A DNA stretch of 15,106 nt from JAMIFV01 sp035906055 (lineage in GTDB: Bacteria; Pseudomonadota; Alphaproteobacteria; Rickettsiales; JABCZZ01). The notes under the pieces are model-generated. The model saw only the letters and a program-made list of their open reading frames with translations, was not told where the DNA came from and made no database searches. The stretch is taken from the NCBI GenBank assembly GCA_035906055.1, contig JAMIFV010000053.1:1-15106 (forward strand). The letters are read 5' to 3'. How positions within the stretch are numbered: position 1 is the stretch's first letter; each line of letters starts with the position of its first letter. Made by a program: the position numbers and the translations under genes. This document shows, in pieces, positions 1 to 6,219 of this stretch.

Positions 1-1
1 A

Positions 2-181
2 GAACGCATCATCACACTCCTCCAGGCAGCAGGTTGCAACGCACTCTTCCTGCCGCGCTACTCACCCAGAGACAACCTTATCGAACATGCATGGTTCCCC
101 ATCAAAAATGCAACACGCAAAATACTCGCAACGTTCACAGACATCAACGCAGCACTTCATGCTGTAATCATTTCTCCCTAA
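2..181 (+). CDS. IS630-type transposase, C-terminal end (5' part outside window)
   Basis: The open frame enters from the left edge and stops with TAA at 179-181, giving 59 visible residues. It contains LFLPRYSPRDNLIEHAWFPI, which matches the end of the DDE domain of IS630/Tc1-type transposases (usual form: LPPYSPxLNPIExxWxxLK). The Glu in NLIEHAW would be the last acidic residue of the DDE triad. The enzyme cuts and pastes its own insertion sequence, typically into TA dinucleotides. Just after the stop comes an AT-rich stretch with a short palindrome (about 182-202) that may belong to the end of the element; I could not define a terminal repeat because the other end lies outside. Whether the full gene is intact cannot be judged here. 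Confidence 0.8.
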   Translation, partial: ERIITLLQAAGCNALFLPRYSPRDNLIEHAWFPIKNATRKILATFTDINAALHAVIISP

Positions 182-213
182 TATATAGTTATAGGCTATA
201 ATTGAGTATATTT

Positions 214-280
214 GTCATTCCCGCGAAGGCGGGAATCCAGCTTTACTATTGTGCCGGATGCCCGTTTACACGGGAATGAC
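214..280. repeat. Composite palindromic repeat, dRS3-like
   Basis: The block opens with GTCATTCCCG (214-223) and closes with its reverse complement CGGGAATGAC (271-280). Each end is itself a small hairpin: 217-236 is ATTCCC, 8 bases, GGGAAT with an 8-bp stem, and 258-277 is a one-base variant (ATGCCC, 8 bases, GGGAAT). The ATTCCC-N8-GGGAAT form is the one described for neisserial dRS3 repeats, and similar palindromes are scattered in many proteobacterial genomes. It lies between a transposase fragment and a broken gene, as expected for intergenic repeat clutter. Confidence 0.75.
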
Positions 281-306
281 AAGATAAGGAAAATAAAATA
301 ATTGCG

Positions 307-411
307 ATGATAAAAACCTCAGTAACACTTCGTCCCTATAAAAATGAGGATGTTGAGGCCCTGATTGTTTTATTTCGCGCAGCTCGCCTCGGCTGCCCAG
401 CGAACAATTAA
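307..411 (+). pseudogene. Truncated GNAT acetyltransferase, N-terminal fragment
   Basis: An ATG at 307 opens a 34-codon frame ending in TAA at 409-411. The first 27 residues (MIKTSVTLRPYKNEDVEALI, then VLFRAAR) look like the beta1-alpha1 start of a GNAT N-acetyltransferase, where a xIRPYxxxDxxALxxLFxxA pattern is common. After residue 27 the similarity breaks off in a GC-rich stretch, and nothing resembling the acetyl-CoA binding loop follows. It is therefore probably the remnant of a gene cut off by repeat insertion or deletion. It does not resemble the intact GNAT gene at 12326-12772. The family call rests on the short N-terminal pattern only. Confidence 0.45.
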
Positions 412-427
412 AGCGAAGACGCCCTTT

Positions 428-449
428 CATTCCCGTTTACACGGGAATG
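428..449. repeat. dRS3-like palindrome, second location
   Basis: CATTCCCGT, loop TTAC, ACGGGAATG: a perfect 9-bp hairpin. The 27 bases from 432 to 458 are identical to 261-287, so this is a second copy of the right half of the repeat at 214-280. The two copies bracket the GNAT fragment. Confidence 0.75.
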
Positions 450-457
450 ACAAGATA

Positions 458-489
458 AAAAAGGGGAAGCCTTTCGACTTCCCCTTTTT
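458..489 (-). terminator. Rho-independent terminator of groES-groEL
   Basis: Positions 458-469 (AAAAAGGGGAAG) and 478-489 (CTTCCCCTTTTT) form a perfect 12-bp stem with an 8-base loop. Read on the minus strand the stem ends in a T run, 21 bases after the groEL stop codon. Because the stem carries A and T runs on both sides it could also stop transcription coming from the plus strand. Confidence 0.85.
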
Positions 490-510
490 AGTAGTTAGCG
501 GAGCGAACTA

Positions 511-2172
511 TTAAAAGTCCATATCGCCCATGCCGCCCATACCACCCATGCCGCCCATACCGCCACCGGCTGCAGCGGGTTTGCTGTCTTCCGGCTTGTC
601 GGTGATGATGGCTTCGGTGGTGATCATCAGGCCAGCCACGGATGCTGCGTCCTGCAGGGCAGTGCGCACCACTTTGGTGGGGTCGATGATACCGGCTTTG
701 ATCAGGTCTACGTAGTCGAGCTTCTGCGCGTCGAAACCGAAGTTGGTGTCCTGGCTTTCGAGCAGCTTGCCAGCAACCACGGCGCCGTCGAGACCGGCGT
801 TCTCAACGATCTGGCGCAGCGGGCTCTGCAGCGAGCGGCGCACGATGTTGATACCGGCGCGTTCGTCGTCGTTAGCGGCCTTAACCTTGTCCAGCGCGCG
901 TGACGCGTAGAGCAGGGTGGAACCGCCGCCCGGCACGATGCCTTCGGCAACAGCAGCGCGGGTAGCGTGCAGAGCATCGTCAACACGGTCCTTGCGCTCT
1001 TTTACTTCTACTTCGGTAGAGCCGCCGACCTTGAGCACGGCAACGCCGCCTGCGAGCTTGGCGAGGCGCTCCTGCAGCTTTTCCTTGTCGTAGTCGGAAG
1101 TGGTTTCTTCCACCTGTGCACGGATCTGCGCGCAACGGGCTTCGATGTCTTCCTTCTTGCCAGCGCCGTCAACAATGGTGGTGTTTTCCTTGTCGATGGT
1201 CACTTTCTTGGCACGGCCCAGCATGTCGATCTTCACGTTCTCCAGCTTGATGCCCAGCTCTTCGCTGATCACCTGACCACTGGTGAGGATGGCAATGTCT
1301 TCCAGCATGGACTTGCGGCGGTCGCCGAAGCCCGGAGCCTTAACAGCAGCCACTTTCAGGCCGCCGCGCAGCTTGTTGACCACGAGGGTGGCCAGCGCTT
1401 CGCCTTCCACATCTTCCGCGATGATGAGCAGCGGCTTGCCGGACTGAACGACGGCTTCGAGCAGCGGCAGCATCTGCTGCAGGCCGGAGAGCTTCTTGTC
1501 GAACAGCAGGATGTAGGGGCTTTCGAGTTCCACGGACATTTTGTCGGCGTTGGTCACGAAGTAGGGGGAGAGGTAGCCGCGGTCGAACATCATGCCTTCC
1601 ACAACGTCCACTTCGAATTCGAGGCCCTTGGCTTCTTCAACGGTGATAACGCCTTCCTTGCCTACGCGCTTCATGGCGTCGGCGATCTTGTCGCCGATCA
1701 TCTTGTCGCCGTTAGCGGAGATGGTGCCAACCTGCGCGATTTCTTCCTGCGAGGAAATGGCCTTGCTCTTCTTCTTGATCTCTTCAACCACTGCATCAAC
1801 AGCCTTGTCGATGCCGCGCTTGAGATCCATCGGGTTGAGGCCGGCGGCTACTGCCTTGCTGCCTTCGCGCAGGATCGCCTGAGCGAGCACGGTGGCGGTG
1901 GTGGTGCCGTCGCCCGCGATGTCGTTGGTCTTGCTGGCAACTTCACGCAGCATCTGCGCGCCCATGTTCTGGAAGCGGTTTGCGAGCGAGATGTCCTTGG
2001 CAACCGTTACACCGTCCTTGGTGATGCGCGGCGCGCCGTAGGATTTGTCGATAACGACGTTGCGGCCTTTGGGGCCGAGGGTAACTTTTACGGCGTCTGC
2101 GAGGATGTCCGCGCCCAGAAGTATCTGGTTGCGGGCATCGGTGCCGAATTTGAGTATTTTGGATGAAGCCAT
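511..2172 (-). CDS. groEL: Chaperonin GroEL (Hsp60)
   Basis: 553 residues, normal for bacterial GroEL. It forms the double-ring cytosolic folding chamber that encloses non-native proteins and works with the GroES lid using ATP. Visible signatures: AVKVTLGPKGRNV (27-39) and GDGTTT (87-92) of the ATP pocket; the stretch from VGGSTEVEVKERKDRVDDAL to AAVAEGIVPGGG, which contains the chaperonin signature; and a flexible tail of GGM repeats ending GDMDF. The start is well fixed: AAGGAG lies about 9 bases before the ATG. It follows groES by 111 bp in the same operon. The gap contains a long RNA hairpin (2203-2271), and a strong terminator follows the gene (458-489). No defects seen. Confidence 0.99.
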   Translation of the reverse strand: MASSKILKFGTDARNQILLGADILADAVKVTLGPKGRNVVIDKSYGAPRITKDGVTVAKDISLANRFQNMGAQMLREVASKTNDIAGDGTTTATVLAQAILREGSKAVAAGLNPMDLKRGIDKAVDAVVEEIKKKSKAISSQEEIAQVGTISANGDKMIGDKIADAMKRVGKEGVITVEEAKGLEFEVDVVEGMMFDRGYLSPYFVTNADKMSVELESPYILLFDKKLSGLQQMLPLLEAVVQSGKPLLIIAEDVEGEALATLVVNKLRGGLKVAAVKAPGFGDRRKSMLEDIAILTSGQVISEELGIKLENVKIDMLGRAKKVTIDKENTTIVDGAGKKEDIEARCAQIRAQVEETTSDYDKEKLQERLAKLAGGVAVLKVGGSTEVEVKERKDRVDDALHATRAAVAEGIVPGGGSTLLYASRALDKVKAANDDERAGINIVRRSLQSPLRQIVENAGLDGAVVAGKLLESQDTNFGFDAQKLDYVDLIKAGIIDPTKVVRTALQDAASVAGLMITTEAIITDKPEDSKPAAAGGGMGGMGGMGGMGDMDF

Positions 2173-2202
2173 TGGGTAGTCTCCTTAGCAGTTAGAAAAT
2201 TC

Positions 2203-2271
2203 GAGAACCCGAGAACCCGAGAACCCGATTAGGTTAATTAATTATTCGAGTCCTCGAATCCTCGAGTCCTC
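2203..2271 (-). promoter_or_regulatory. 26-bp mRNA hairpin between groES and groEL, built from 8-nt repeats
   Basis: Two sets of three 8-bp tandem repeats lie 17 bases apart: units like CGAGAACC (2202-2225) and units like TCGAGTCC (2246-2269). In the minus-strand transcript, bases 2271-2246 pair with 2228-2203 over 26 consecutive positions. Nineteen are Watson-Crick and seven are G-U wobbles (plus positions 2249, 2252, 2257, 2258, 2260, 2265 and 2268). In the opposite-strand RNA those seven would be A-C mismatches, so the structure exists only in the sense mRNA. Cleavage of the groESL transcript between the two genes is known from Agrobacterium, so processing or differential stability is a reasonable guess. 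Confidence 0.8.
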
Positions 2272-2283
2272 TTAATAGCGGCC

Positions 2284-2598
2284 TTAGGCCGCCTTCTTCG
2301 ATTTCACCGCGCCTTCAACGATGGCGATGATGTCGGATTCTTTCATAACAAGCAGGTCTTCACCGTCGATCTTAACTTCGGTGCCGCCCCATTTGGCGAA
2401 CAGCACAACGTCACCCACCTTAACATCCAGCGGCGCGATCTTGCCGGATTCGTCACGTGCGCCCGGGCCGGTGGCGAGCACTTCGCCCTGCTGGGGTTTT
2501 TCCTTAGCGGTGTCGGGGATGATGATGCCGCCGGCGGTTTTTTCTTCCTGCTCGAGGCGGCGTACCAGTACGCGGTCATGCAAGGGTTTAATTTTCAT
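2284..2598 (-). CDS. groES: Co-chaperonin GroES (Hsp10)
   Basis: 104 residues, the usual length. GroES forms the seven-membered lid of the GroEL chamber in the cytosol. Visible signatures: IKPLHDRVLVRR near the start (the conserved GroES opening motif), the mobile-loop region QEEKTAGGIIIPDTAKEKPQ that contacts GroEL, and GDVVLFAKWGGTEVKIDGED near the end. The start at 2598 is supported by GGGAGA about 6 bases upstream. It is the first gene of the operon; the RpoH-type promoter lies about 70-100 bases upstream of the ATG. No CIRCE operator is visible in the leader, so HrcA control is not indicated here. Confidence 0.99.
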   Translation of the reverse strand: MKIKPLHDRVLVRRLEQEEKTAGGIIIPDTAKEKPQQGEVLATGPGARDESGKIAPLDVKVGDVVLFAKWGGTEVKIDGEDLLVMKESDIIAIVEGAVKSKKAA

Positions 2599-2632
2599 AC
2601 GTTCTCTCCCATTGATTGATTAACATAAAAAG

Positions 2633-2647
2633 CCGCGTAAACCGCGG
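2633..2647 (-). promoter_or_regulatory. Small GC hairpin in the groES leader
   Basis: CCGCG (2633-2637), loop of 5, CGCGG (2643-2647). In the minus-strand transcript the stem is followed by CTTTTT, so it resembles a weak attenuator or a leader structure between the promoter and the groES ribosome site. Only 5 bp long; its role is a guess. Confidence 0.35.
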
Positions 2648-2665
2648 AAATCCTTAATGTGTGAG

Positions 2666-2697
2666 CTTATATAGGAGGGTTCAGGGGTGATTTCAAG
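2666..2697 (-). promoter_or_regulatory. RpoH (sigma-32) heat-shock promoter of groES-groEL
   Basis: On the minus strand, CTTGAAA (2697-2691) is followed by CCTATATAAG (2675-2666), with 18 bases between CTTG and the -10 element. This matches the consensus described for alphaproteobacterial heat-shock promoters, CTTG - 17 or 18 - CYTATNTNNG, at every fixed position. Transcription would start near 2658, leaving a leader of about 60 bases. Confidence 0.85.
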
Positions 2698-2772
2698 CCC
2701 AGACAGGAGAAATATTCCAAAAATCAGCTATCGCAGGGCCTTAACCATGTTGACGGAGGAAAATGGTTACTT

Positions 2773-2786
2773 CGGTGAATTCACCG
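2773..2786. promoter_or_regulatory. Perfect 14-bp palindrome upstream of the DUF6065 gene
   Basis: CGGTGAATTCACCG is a perfect palindrome 9 bases before the candidate -35 element at 2795. Its place suits a binding site for a dimeric regulator, but nothing identifies the protein. Confidence 0.35.
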
Positions 2787-2794
2787 CTTATCTT

Positions 2795-2824
2795 TTGACC
2801 CGAACAACGGCGGAAGTCTATAAG
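2795..2824 (+). promoter_or_regulatory. Candidate sigma-70 promoter of the DUF6065 gene
   Basis: TTGACC (2795-2800) and TATAAG (2819-2824) are separated by 18 bases. Transcription would be expected to start at about 2830-2832. That is just past the first ATG (2827), which favours the second in-frame ATG (2854) as the real start. Confidence 0.5.
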
Positions 2825-2826
2825 TA

Positions 2827-3615
2827 ATGACTTCTCAATCAGCGGCGGGAACCATGCAGAACGACGATCCGGTAATGACCTTTTATGCCACGGGCAAGAA
2901 CCCGCCCGCCATTACCCCGGCAAAGCCCACGCGCGAATGGATGGATGCGTTGCCCAGTAAATTCGCCTATCGCTGCCTGCCGCTGAATATTGCCAATGCG
3001 TTCGGCTGGGACATCGCCTGCGCGCATGGGTTCGTGGCCACGTGGAACGGCGGCATGGAACAAAACGCCATACAGATCATCCCCACCGAAGGCCAGCCCG
3101 ACCTTAGCCATACCGTGAAATCGCATTTCGGTTCCGGCGTGCTCACCCTGCATGTGGGCTATCTCGTGCAGACCGCCAAAGGCTGGAATACGCTGGTCAC
3201 CGGGCCGAAGAACAATCCCAGGCACGGCGTCGTTCCGCTTTCGGGCATCGTGGAAACGGACTGGCTGCCGTTCACTTTTACCATGAACTGGAAATTCACC
3301 GCGCCCGGCACGGTGATGTTTGAAGCGGGGGAACCGATCTGCACCGTTATCCCGGTGCGCCATGACCATCTGAGCAACGTGCAGCCGGTGATAAAGAATT
3401 TAAGCCAGAACCCGGAACTCAAGGAGCAGTTCGAACACTGGCATACGTCACGCGCCAATTTCAACCAGAAGCTTGAAGCGTCTGATCCCGCCACGGTGCA
3501 GGCGGCGTGGCAGAAACATTATTTCCAGGGCACGAACCCCTATGGCGGCGAAGCTGCGAATGAAGACCACAAGAGCAAACTGCGGCTGCTGGCACCGCGC
3601 GATGAACGCGAATAA
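2827..3615 (+). CDS. DUF6065 family protein
   Basis: 262 residues from the first ATG; function unknown. The central part resembles the DUF6065 family: YRCLPLNIANAFGWDI (about 49-64), FGSGVLTLHVGYLVQT, then VTGPKNNPRHGVVPLSGIVE and TDWLPFTFTMNWKFTAPGTV (about 122-161), and FEAGEPICTVIPV. No signal peptide or membrane segment is visible, so it is probably cytosolic. Start choice is open: the ATG at 2827 has no ribosome site and lies at the expected transcription start, while the ATG at 2854 has GCGGGA just before it and would give 253 residues. It is divergent from groES, with about 230 bp between the two, and appears monocistronic. Family assignment is by remembered pattern, not by a search. 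Confidence 0.8.
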   Translation: MTSQSAAGTMQNDDPVMTFYATGKNPPAITPAKPTREWMDALPSKFAYRCLPLNIANAFGWDIACAHGFVATWNGGMEQNAIQIIPTEGQPDLSHTVKSHFGSGVLTLHVGYLVQTAKGWNTLVTGPKNNPRHGVVPLSGIVETDWLPFTFTMNWKFTAPGTVMFEAGEPICTVIPVRHDHLSNVQPVIKNLSQNPELKEQFEHWHTSRANFNQKLEASDPATVQAAWQKHYFQGTNPYGGEAANEDHKSKLRLLAPRDERE

Positions 3616-3633
3616 GATCATGTTTATAAAATT

Positions 3634-3652
3634 AGGGGGCACGCTGCCCCCT
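3634..3652 (+). terminator. Probable terminator after the DUF6065 gene
   Basis: AGGGGGCA, loop CGC, TGCCCCCT: a perfect 8-bp stem 18 bases after the stop codon. The following CTTCGTTCC is only moderately T-rich, so termination may be partial. Confidence 0.55.
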
Positions 3653-3809
3653 CTTCGTTCCACGAATTCACCCCTGCGGGGTCGGAGCTCACGCTCCTCC
3701 ACGCCTATTGCAAAGCACTGGAATGAACGCCGGTGCCGTAGGAGGAATTCTATATGACGACCCCTTTAGGGGGGGAGCGGTAGCGGGGGCGGGACGCCCC
3801 CCCACGCAA
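3653..3809. other. Hairpin-rich spacer between DUF6065 gene and apaG
   Basis: This stretch holds several short GC hairpins: CCCC-TGC-GGGG at 3671-3681, CCCC-TTTA-GGGG at 3761-3772, and GGGGGCG-GGA-CGCCCCC at 3785-3801. The last lies just beyond the apaG stop and may end the folE-apaG transcript, although no T run follows it on either strand. A near-ideal ribosome site, AGGAGG at 3740-3745, stands 8 bases before an ATG at 3754. The frame it opens ends after nine codons at 3783 and contains a run of seven G. I see no real gene here. Confidence 0.5.
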
Positions 3810-4202
3810 TTAATTGGGACGTGAAGCGGAGGAGGGGCTGTCCAGCGAGAATGCGGGCACGGCCACGCTGATCTTCTGGCCGTTTTCCAGCATCATTTCA
3901 TATTCGCCCAGCATGATGCCTGACGATGTGGAAAGGGGCACGCCGCTGGTATACTGGAACGCTTCTCCCGGCTTGATATGCGGCTGTTCACCCACCACGC
4001 CGGAACCGCGCACTTCCTGCACGCGGCCAAGGCCGTCGGTGATCTGCCAGTAGCGGTTGATAAGCTGCACGGACTGGCTGCCGTTATTTTCCATCTGGAT
4101 CGTGTAGGCCCAGATAAAGCGGCTGTCTTCCGGCTCCGACTGCTGGTCAAGATAGTGCGGCTGTACGGTGATTTTGATGTTGTTCGTCGTTTTAGTATAC
4201 AT
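3810..4202 (-). CDS. apaG: ApaG protein (Co2+/Mg2+ efflux-associated domain)
   Basis: 130 residues, in the normal range for ApaG, a small single-domain beta-sandwich protein of the fibronectin-III type. Its biochemical role is not settled; E. coli mutants were linked to Co2+ and Mg2+ handling, and the same fold occurs in some F-box proteins. Visible family features: WAYTIQMENNGSQSVQLINRYW in the first half (hydrophobic strands), ITDGLGRVQEVRGSGVVGEQPHI, then PGEAFQYTSGVPLSTSSGIM and LGEYEMM, the most conserved ApaG stretch. It starts 35 bp after the folE stop on the same strand and is probably cotranscribed with it. The upstream GGA is a weak ribosome site. Confidence 0.93.
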   Translation of the reverse strand: MYTKTTNNIKITVQPHYLDQQSEPEDSRFIWAYTIQMENNGSQSVQLINRYWQITDGLGRVQEVRGSGVVGEQPHIKPGEAFQYTSGVPLSTSSGIMLGEYEMMLENGQKISVAVPAFSLDSPSSASRPN

Positions 4203-4237
4203 ATGTCCAATATAGTGCAGTGGCGGGCAAATTCAAG

Positions 4238-4846
4238 TCAGCGCTGCCCGCGCTCTACCGACGTATTGAGCAGGCTAAAGAATTCCTGGCGCGTGCGGGC
4301 ATCTTCCCGGAAGCGGCCAAGCATCTGGCTGGTCTGCATGACCGCGCCCGGCTTATGCACCCCGCGCGACGTCATGCATTGGTGCGTGGCTTCTATCACC
4401 ACGGCAACGCCCTTGGGCTGCAGAATATCGTTGAGCGCATTGGCGATCTGCGCAGTCATTTTTTCCTGTATCTGCAGGCGGCGTGCGTAAGCATCCACCA
4501 GCCTTGCCAGCTTGCTGATGCCCACCACTTTGTTGCGCGGCAGGTAGGCCACATGCGCACGTCCCGTGAACGGAACCATATGGTGTTCGCAATGCGACTC
4601 GAACTGGATGTCGCACAGCATCACCATTTCGTCATAGCCTTCCACTTCCTTGAACGTGCGGTTGAGCACTTCATGCGGGTCGATATCGTATCCCGCATAA
4701 AATTCGCTGAACGATTTTACCACGCGCTTGGGCGTATCGAGCAGCCCTTCGCGGGTAGGGTCGTCGCCTGCGAGGCGGATCAGGGTGCGCACGGCTTCTT
4801 CGGCTTCAGCCTGCGTAGGTTTTGTGATGATAGTGTTCTGGCTCAT
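4238..4846 (-). CDS. folE: GTP cyclohydrolase I
   Basis: 202 residues, typical of FolE. It converts GTP to 7,8-dihydroneopterin triphosphate and formate, the first step of folate synthesis and of queuosine precursors, in the cytosol as a decamer. Visible motifs: DDPTREGLLDTPKRV (28-42), ESHCEHHMVPF (83-93) and TSRGV (159-163). The zinc ligands can be read as Cys86, His89 and Cys157, with the Cys-Cys spacing of 71 seen in the E. coli enzyme; His88 is the adjacent conserved histidine. All active-site residues I can check are present. No strong ribosome site precedes the ATG; TAATAT upstream may be a -10 element. apaG follows 35 bp downstream. Confidence 0.98.
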   Translation of the reverse strand: MSQNTIITKPTQAEAEEAVRTLIRLAGDDPTREGLLDTPKRVVKSFSEFYAGYDIDPHEVLNRTFKEVEGYDEMVMLCDIQFESHCEHHMVPFTGRAHVAYLPRNKVVGISKLARLVDAYARRLQIQEKMTAQIANALNDILQPKGVAVVIEATHQCMTSRGVHKPGAVMQTSQMLGRFREDARTRQEFFSLLNTSVERGQR

Positions 4847-4912
4847 AGGAATGCAAATATTACAGGGCAGGTGAACCTAGCACAGCTTAGGCGCTGCTCA
4901 AACAGTTTTAAC

Positions 4913-5749
4913 TCACTGTAACTGGGCGTTTGTGGCAAGCTGGGCGCGGGTTTTGAAGGTGACCACGTCATCGTAGCTATTGGTCAATGTGGTGCTGGGG
5001 GTCTTGGCGGTGCGCACGAAGATGCGGTCGAACGCGGTGGCGATGGCGCTGCTGTCGCAATGGCAGTTCTTCTGCTCGCCGGTATTGGTGGAACCGTTAT
5101 TGAAGCGCGTGGACGTCGCGGAAACATTTCGCACATAGCCGCCATGGCCGTTCGCGCCGAAAGACACCAGCGCGTAGATGGCCTTGTAGGTATTGGCGCT
5201 GGCGAGCGTATCCGTGGTGGCCTGCTTGATCACGATAGCGCCGATAGCGGTGTCGGTGAAGGTATAGGTGGTGAATGCGTCGGTAGCCGAGATGCGCTTG
5301 TCCAGCGCGAATAATAGTCTCCTGCCCCACGGGTCGTAAGCGAAGCGGTCATCGAGTTTCAGCGTCTTGGTGGGCACGCCGCCCGCCACCACATAGTTGG
5401 TGGAAGCGACATAATCGGGGTCTGCCGCATCCGGGTCCGCGCCGGAGTTGATGAAATTATATCCTGCGCAGTTGCCGTCGCCTGCGGTGCCGACCTCGTT
5501 GCCGAAGCTGGCCGAATTATCCGCAAGGGTGATGTCGGACGGGCAGGGCAGGCGCGCATACGTCGCGCTGTAACTGCGCAGCGCTTCTTCGATCGTTTTG
5601 AGCGTGTTGTTAAGCTCCGCCGTATTCCTCGCTGCGGTGGCGCTGGTGCTGTAGCGCGCCGCAGCGGCGGCCAGCAGGCTCAGGATAAGCACGACAAGGC
5701 ACAGCTCGATCAGCGTGTAACCTGACAGGCGTTTTAGGTGTTTTTTCAT
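4913..5749 (-). CDS. Type II/IV pseudopilin-like protein with prepilin N-terminus
   Basis: 278 residues. The start carries a class III signal: positively charged MKKHLKRLSG, cleavage expected after Gly10, then YTLIELCLVVLILSLLAAAA with the conserved Glu at mature position 5 (Glu15) followed by a hydrophobic helix to about residue 31. Such proteins are processed by prepilin peptidase and packed by their helices into a pseudopilus or pilus at the inner membrane. The rest looks extracytoplasmic: a helical stretch (about 37-65), then RLPCPSD and a Ser/Thr/Asn-rich part with several cysteines (CPSD, NCAGY, KNCHCDSS). No other secretion or pilus gene lies nearby, so it is an orphan or works with genes elsewhere. 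GGAAA precedes the ATG as a modest ribosome site. Family subtype not resolved. Confidence 0.85.
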   Translation of the reverse strand: MKKHLKRLSGYTLIELCLVVLILSLLAAAAARYSTSATAARNTAELNNTLKTIEEALRSYSATYARLPCPSDITLADNSASFGNEVGTAGDGNCAGYNFINSGADPDAADPDYVASTNYVVAGGVPTKTLKLDDRFAYDPWGRRLLFALDKRISATDAFTTYTFTDTAIGAIVIKQATTDTLASANTYKAIYALVSFGANGHGGYVRNVSATSTRFNNGSTNTGEQKNCHCDSSAIATAFDRIFVRTAKTPSTTLTNSYDDVVTFKTRAQLATNAQLQ

Positions 5750-5833
5750 CCGGGCGTTTCCATATTAACTGCCCACTAGATTACAGGATATCAGATTGAA
5801 ATAAAAGTGGAATATCATGCCGCTTTACAGGCA

Positions 5834-6054
5834 GGATCAAGATTCATTAAACCCATTCTTTCTTTTCCTCTCCCTTTGAGGGAGAGGACGCGTTTGCCTT
5901 GGGTTTAGCTGCTTTAGCTAAGCCCTTAGGCAAACCGAGGTGAGGGGGCACGTTTAAATTCACCCTCACCCGGCTACGGCTAAGCTGCTGCGCAGCTAAG
6001 CCTGCGCAACCCTCTCCCGCTTTGCAGGAGAGGGGAATTAATGAGTCCTGACCC
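5834..6054. repeat. Small inverted-repeat element A with internal hairpins
   Basis: The left end (5834-5849, GGATCAAGATTCATTA) and right end (6039-6054, TAATGAGTCCTGACCC) are inverted copies with 13 of 16 bases matching; all three differences are transitions. Inside are stacked hairpins: CCTCTCCC/GGGAGAGG (5867-5887), GTTTGCCT/AGGCAAAC (5892-5935), GGTGAGGG/CCCTCACC (5939-5970), an imperfect GC stem at about 5978-6002, and CCTCTCCC against GGAGAGGGG toward 6034. There is no coding potential. The right end shares its core with both ends of element B (6815-7083), so they look like one family of non-autonomous mobile or repeat elements. The 470 bp between the pseudopilin gene and the 6220 gene hold only this element and the ntrX remnant. 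Confidence 0.65.
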
Positions 6055-6057
6055 TAG

Positions 6058-6119
6058 CGCGCGGGAGATGCCTTTTCTCCTTTTTCCCGGCGCTGCCGAT
6101 GCCCGCCAATTTCAGCAAC
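6058..6119 (-). pseudogene. Degenerate copy of the 3' end of ntrX
   Basis: The 17 bases at 6089-6105 are identical to 7131-7147 inside ntrX, and similarity extends on both sides (about 6070-6116 against 7112-7159) with a few substitutions and one indel. Read on the minus strand it gives LLKLAGIGSAGKKEKR, against KLKLLGIGSAEEKEEK at the end of the intact NtrX. Next to both copies stands the same 15-base sequence, GAGTCCTGACCCTAG (6043-6057 and 7071-7085). It is a non-functional remnant, too short for a domain. Confidence 0.7.
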
Positions 6120-6219
6120 CGGGCAGGGAGAGTGATTGTCACAAAACATTCATTATCCCTTGCCTGCGGCGGCTGGCATACTACTTCCCACTATTTTTAA
6201 TAAAAAAATGAGGCACGTC

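Noticed and set aside
967..2166. Long plus-strand open frame of 399 codons
   Set aside because: It lies entirely antisense to groEL; its open length follows from the codon bias of groEL and it has no recognisable domain or ribosome site.
2202..2269. CRISPR-like array between groES and groEL
   Set aside because: The units are only 8 bases, directly adjacent and without spacers; they form an RNA stem instead.
2599..2720. CIRCE (HrcA) operator upstream of groES
   Set aside because: No TTAGCACTC-N9-GAGTGCTAA-like sequence is present; the RpoH-type promoter explains control.
6165..6200. Sigma-54 promoter before the 6220 gene (TGGCATACTACTTCCC)
   Set aside because: The -24 GG is present but the -12 GC is missing.
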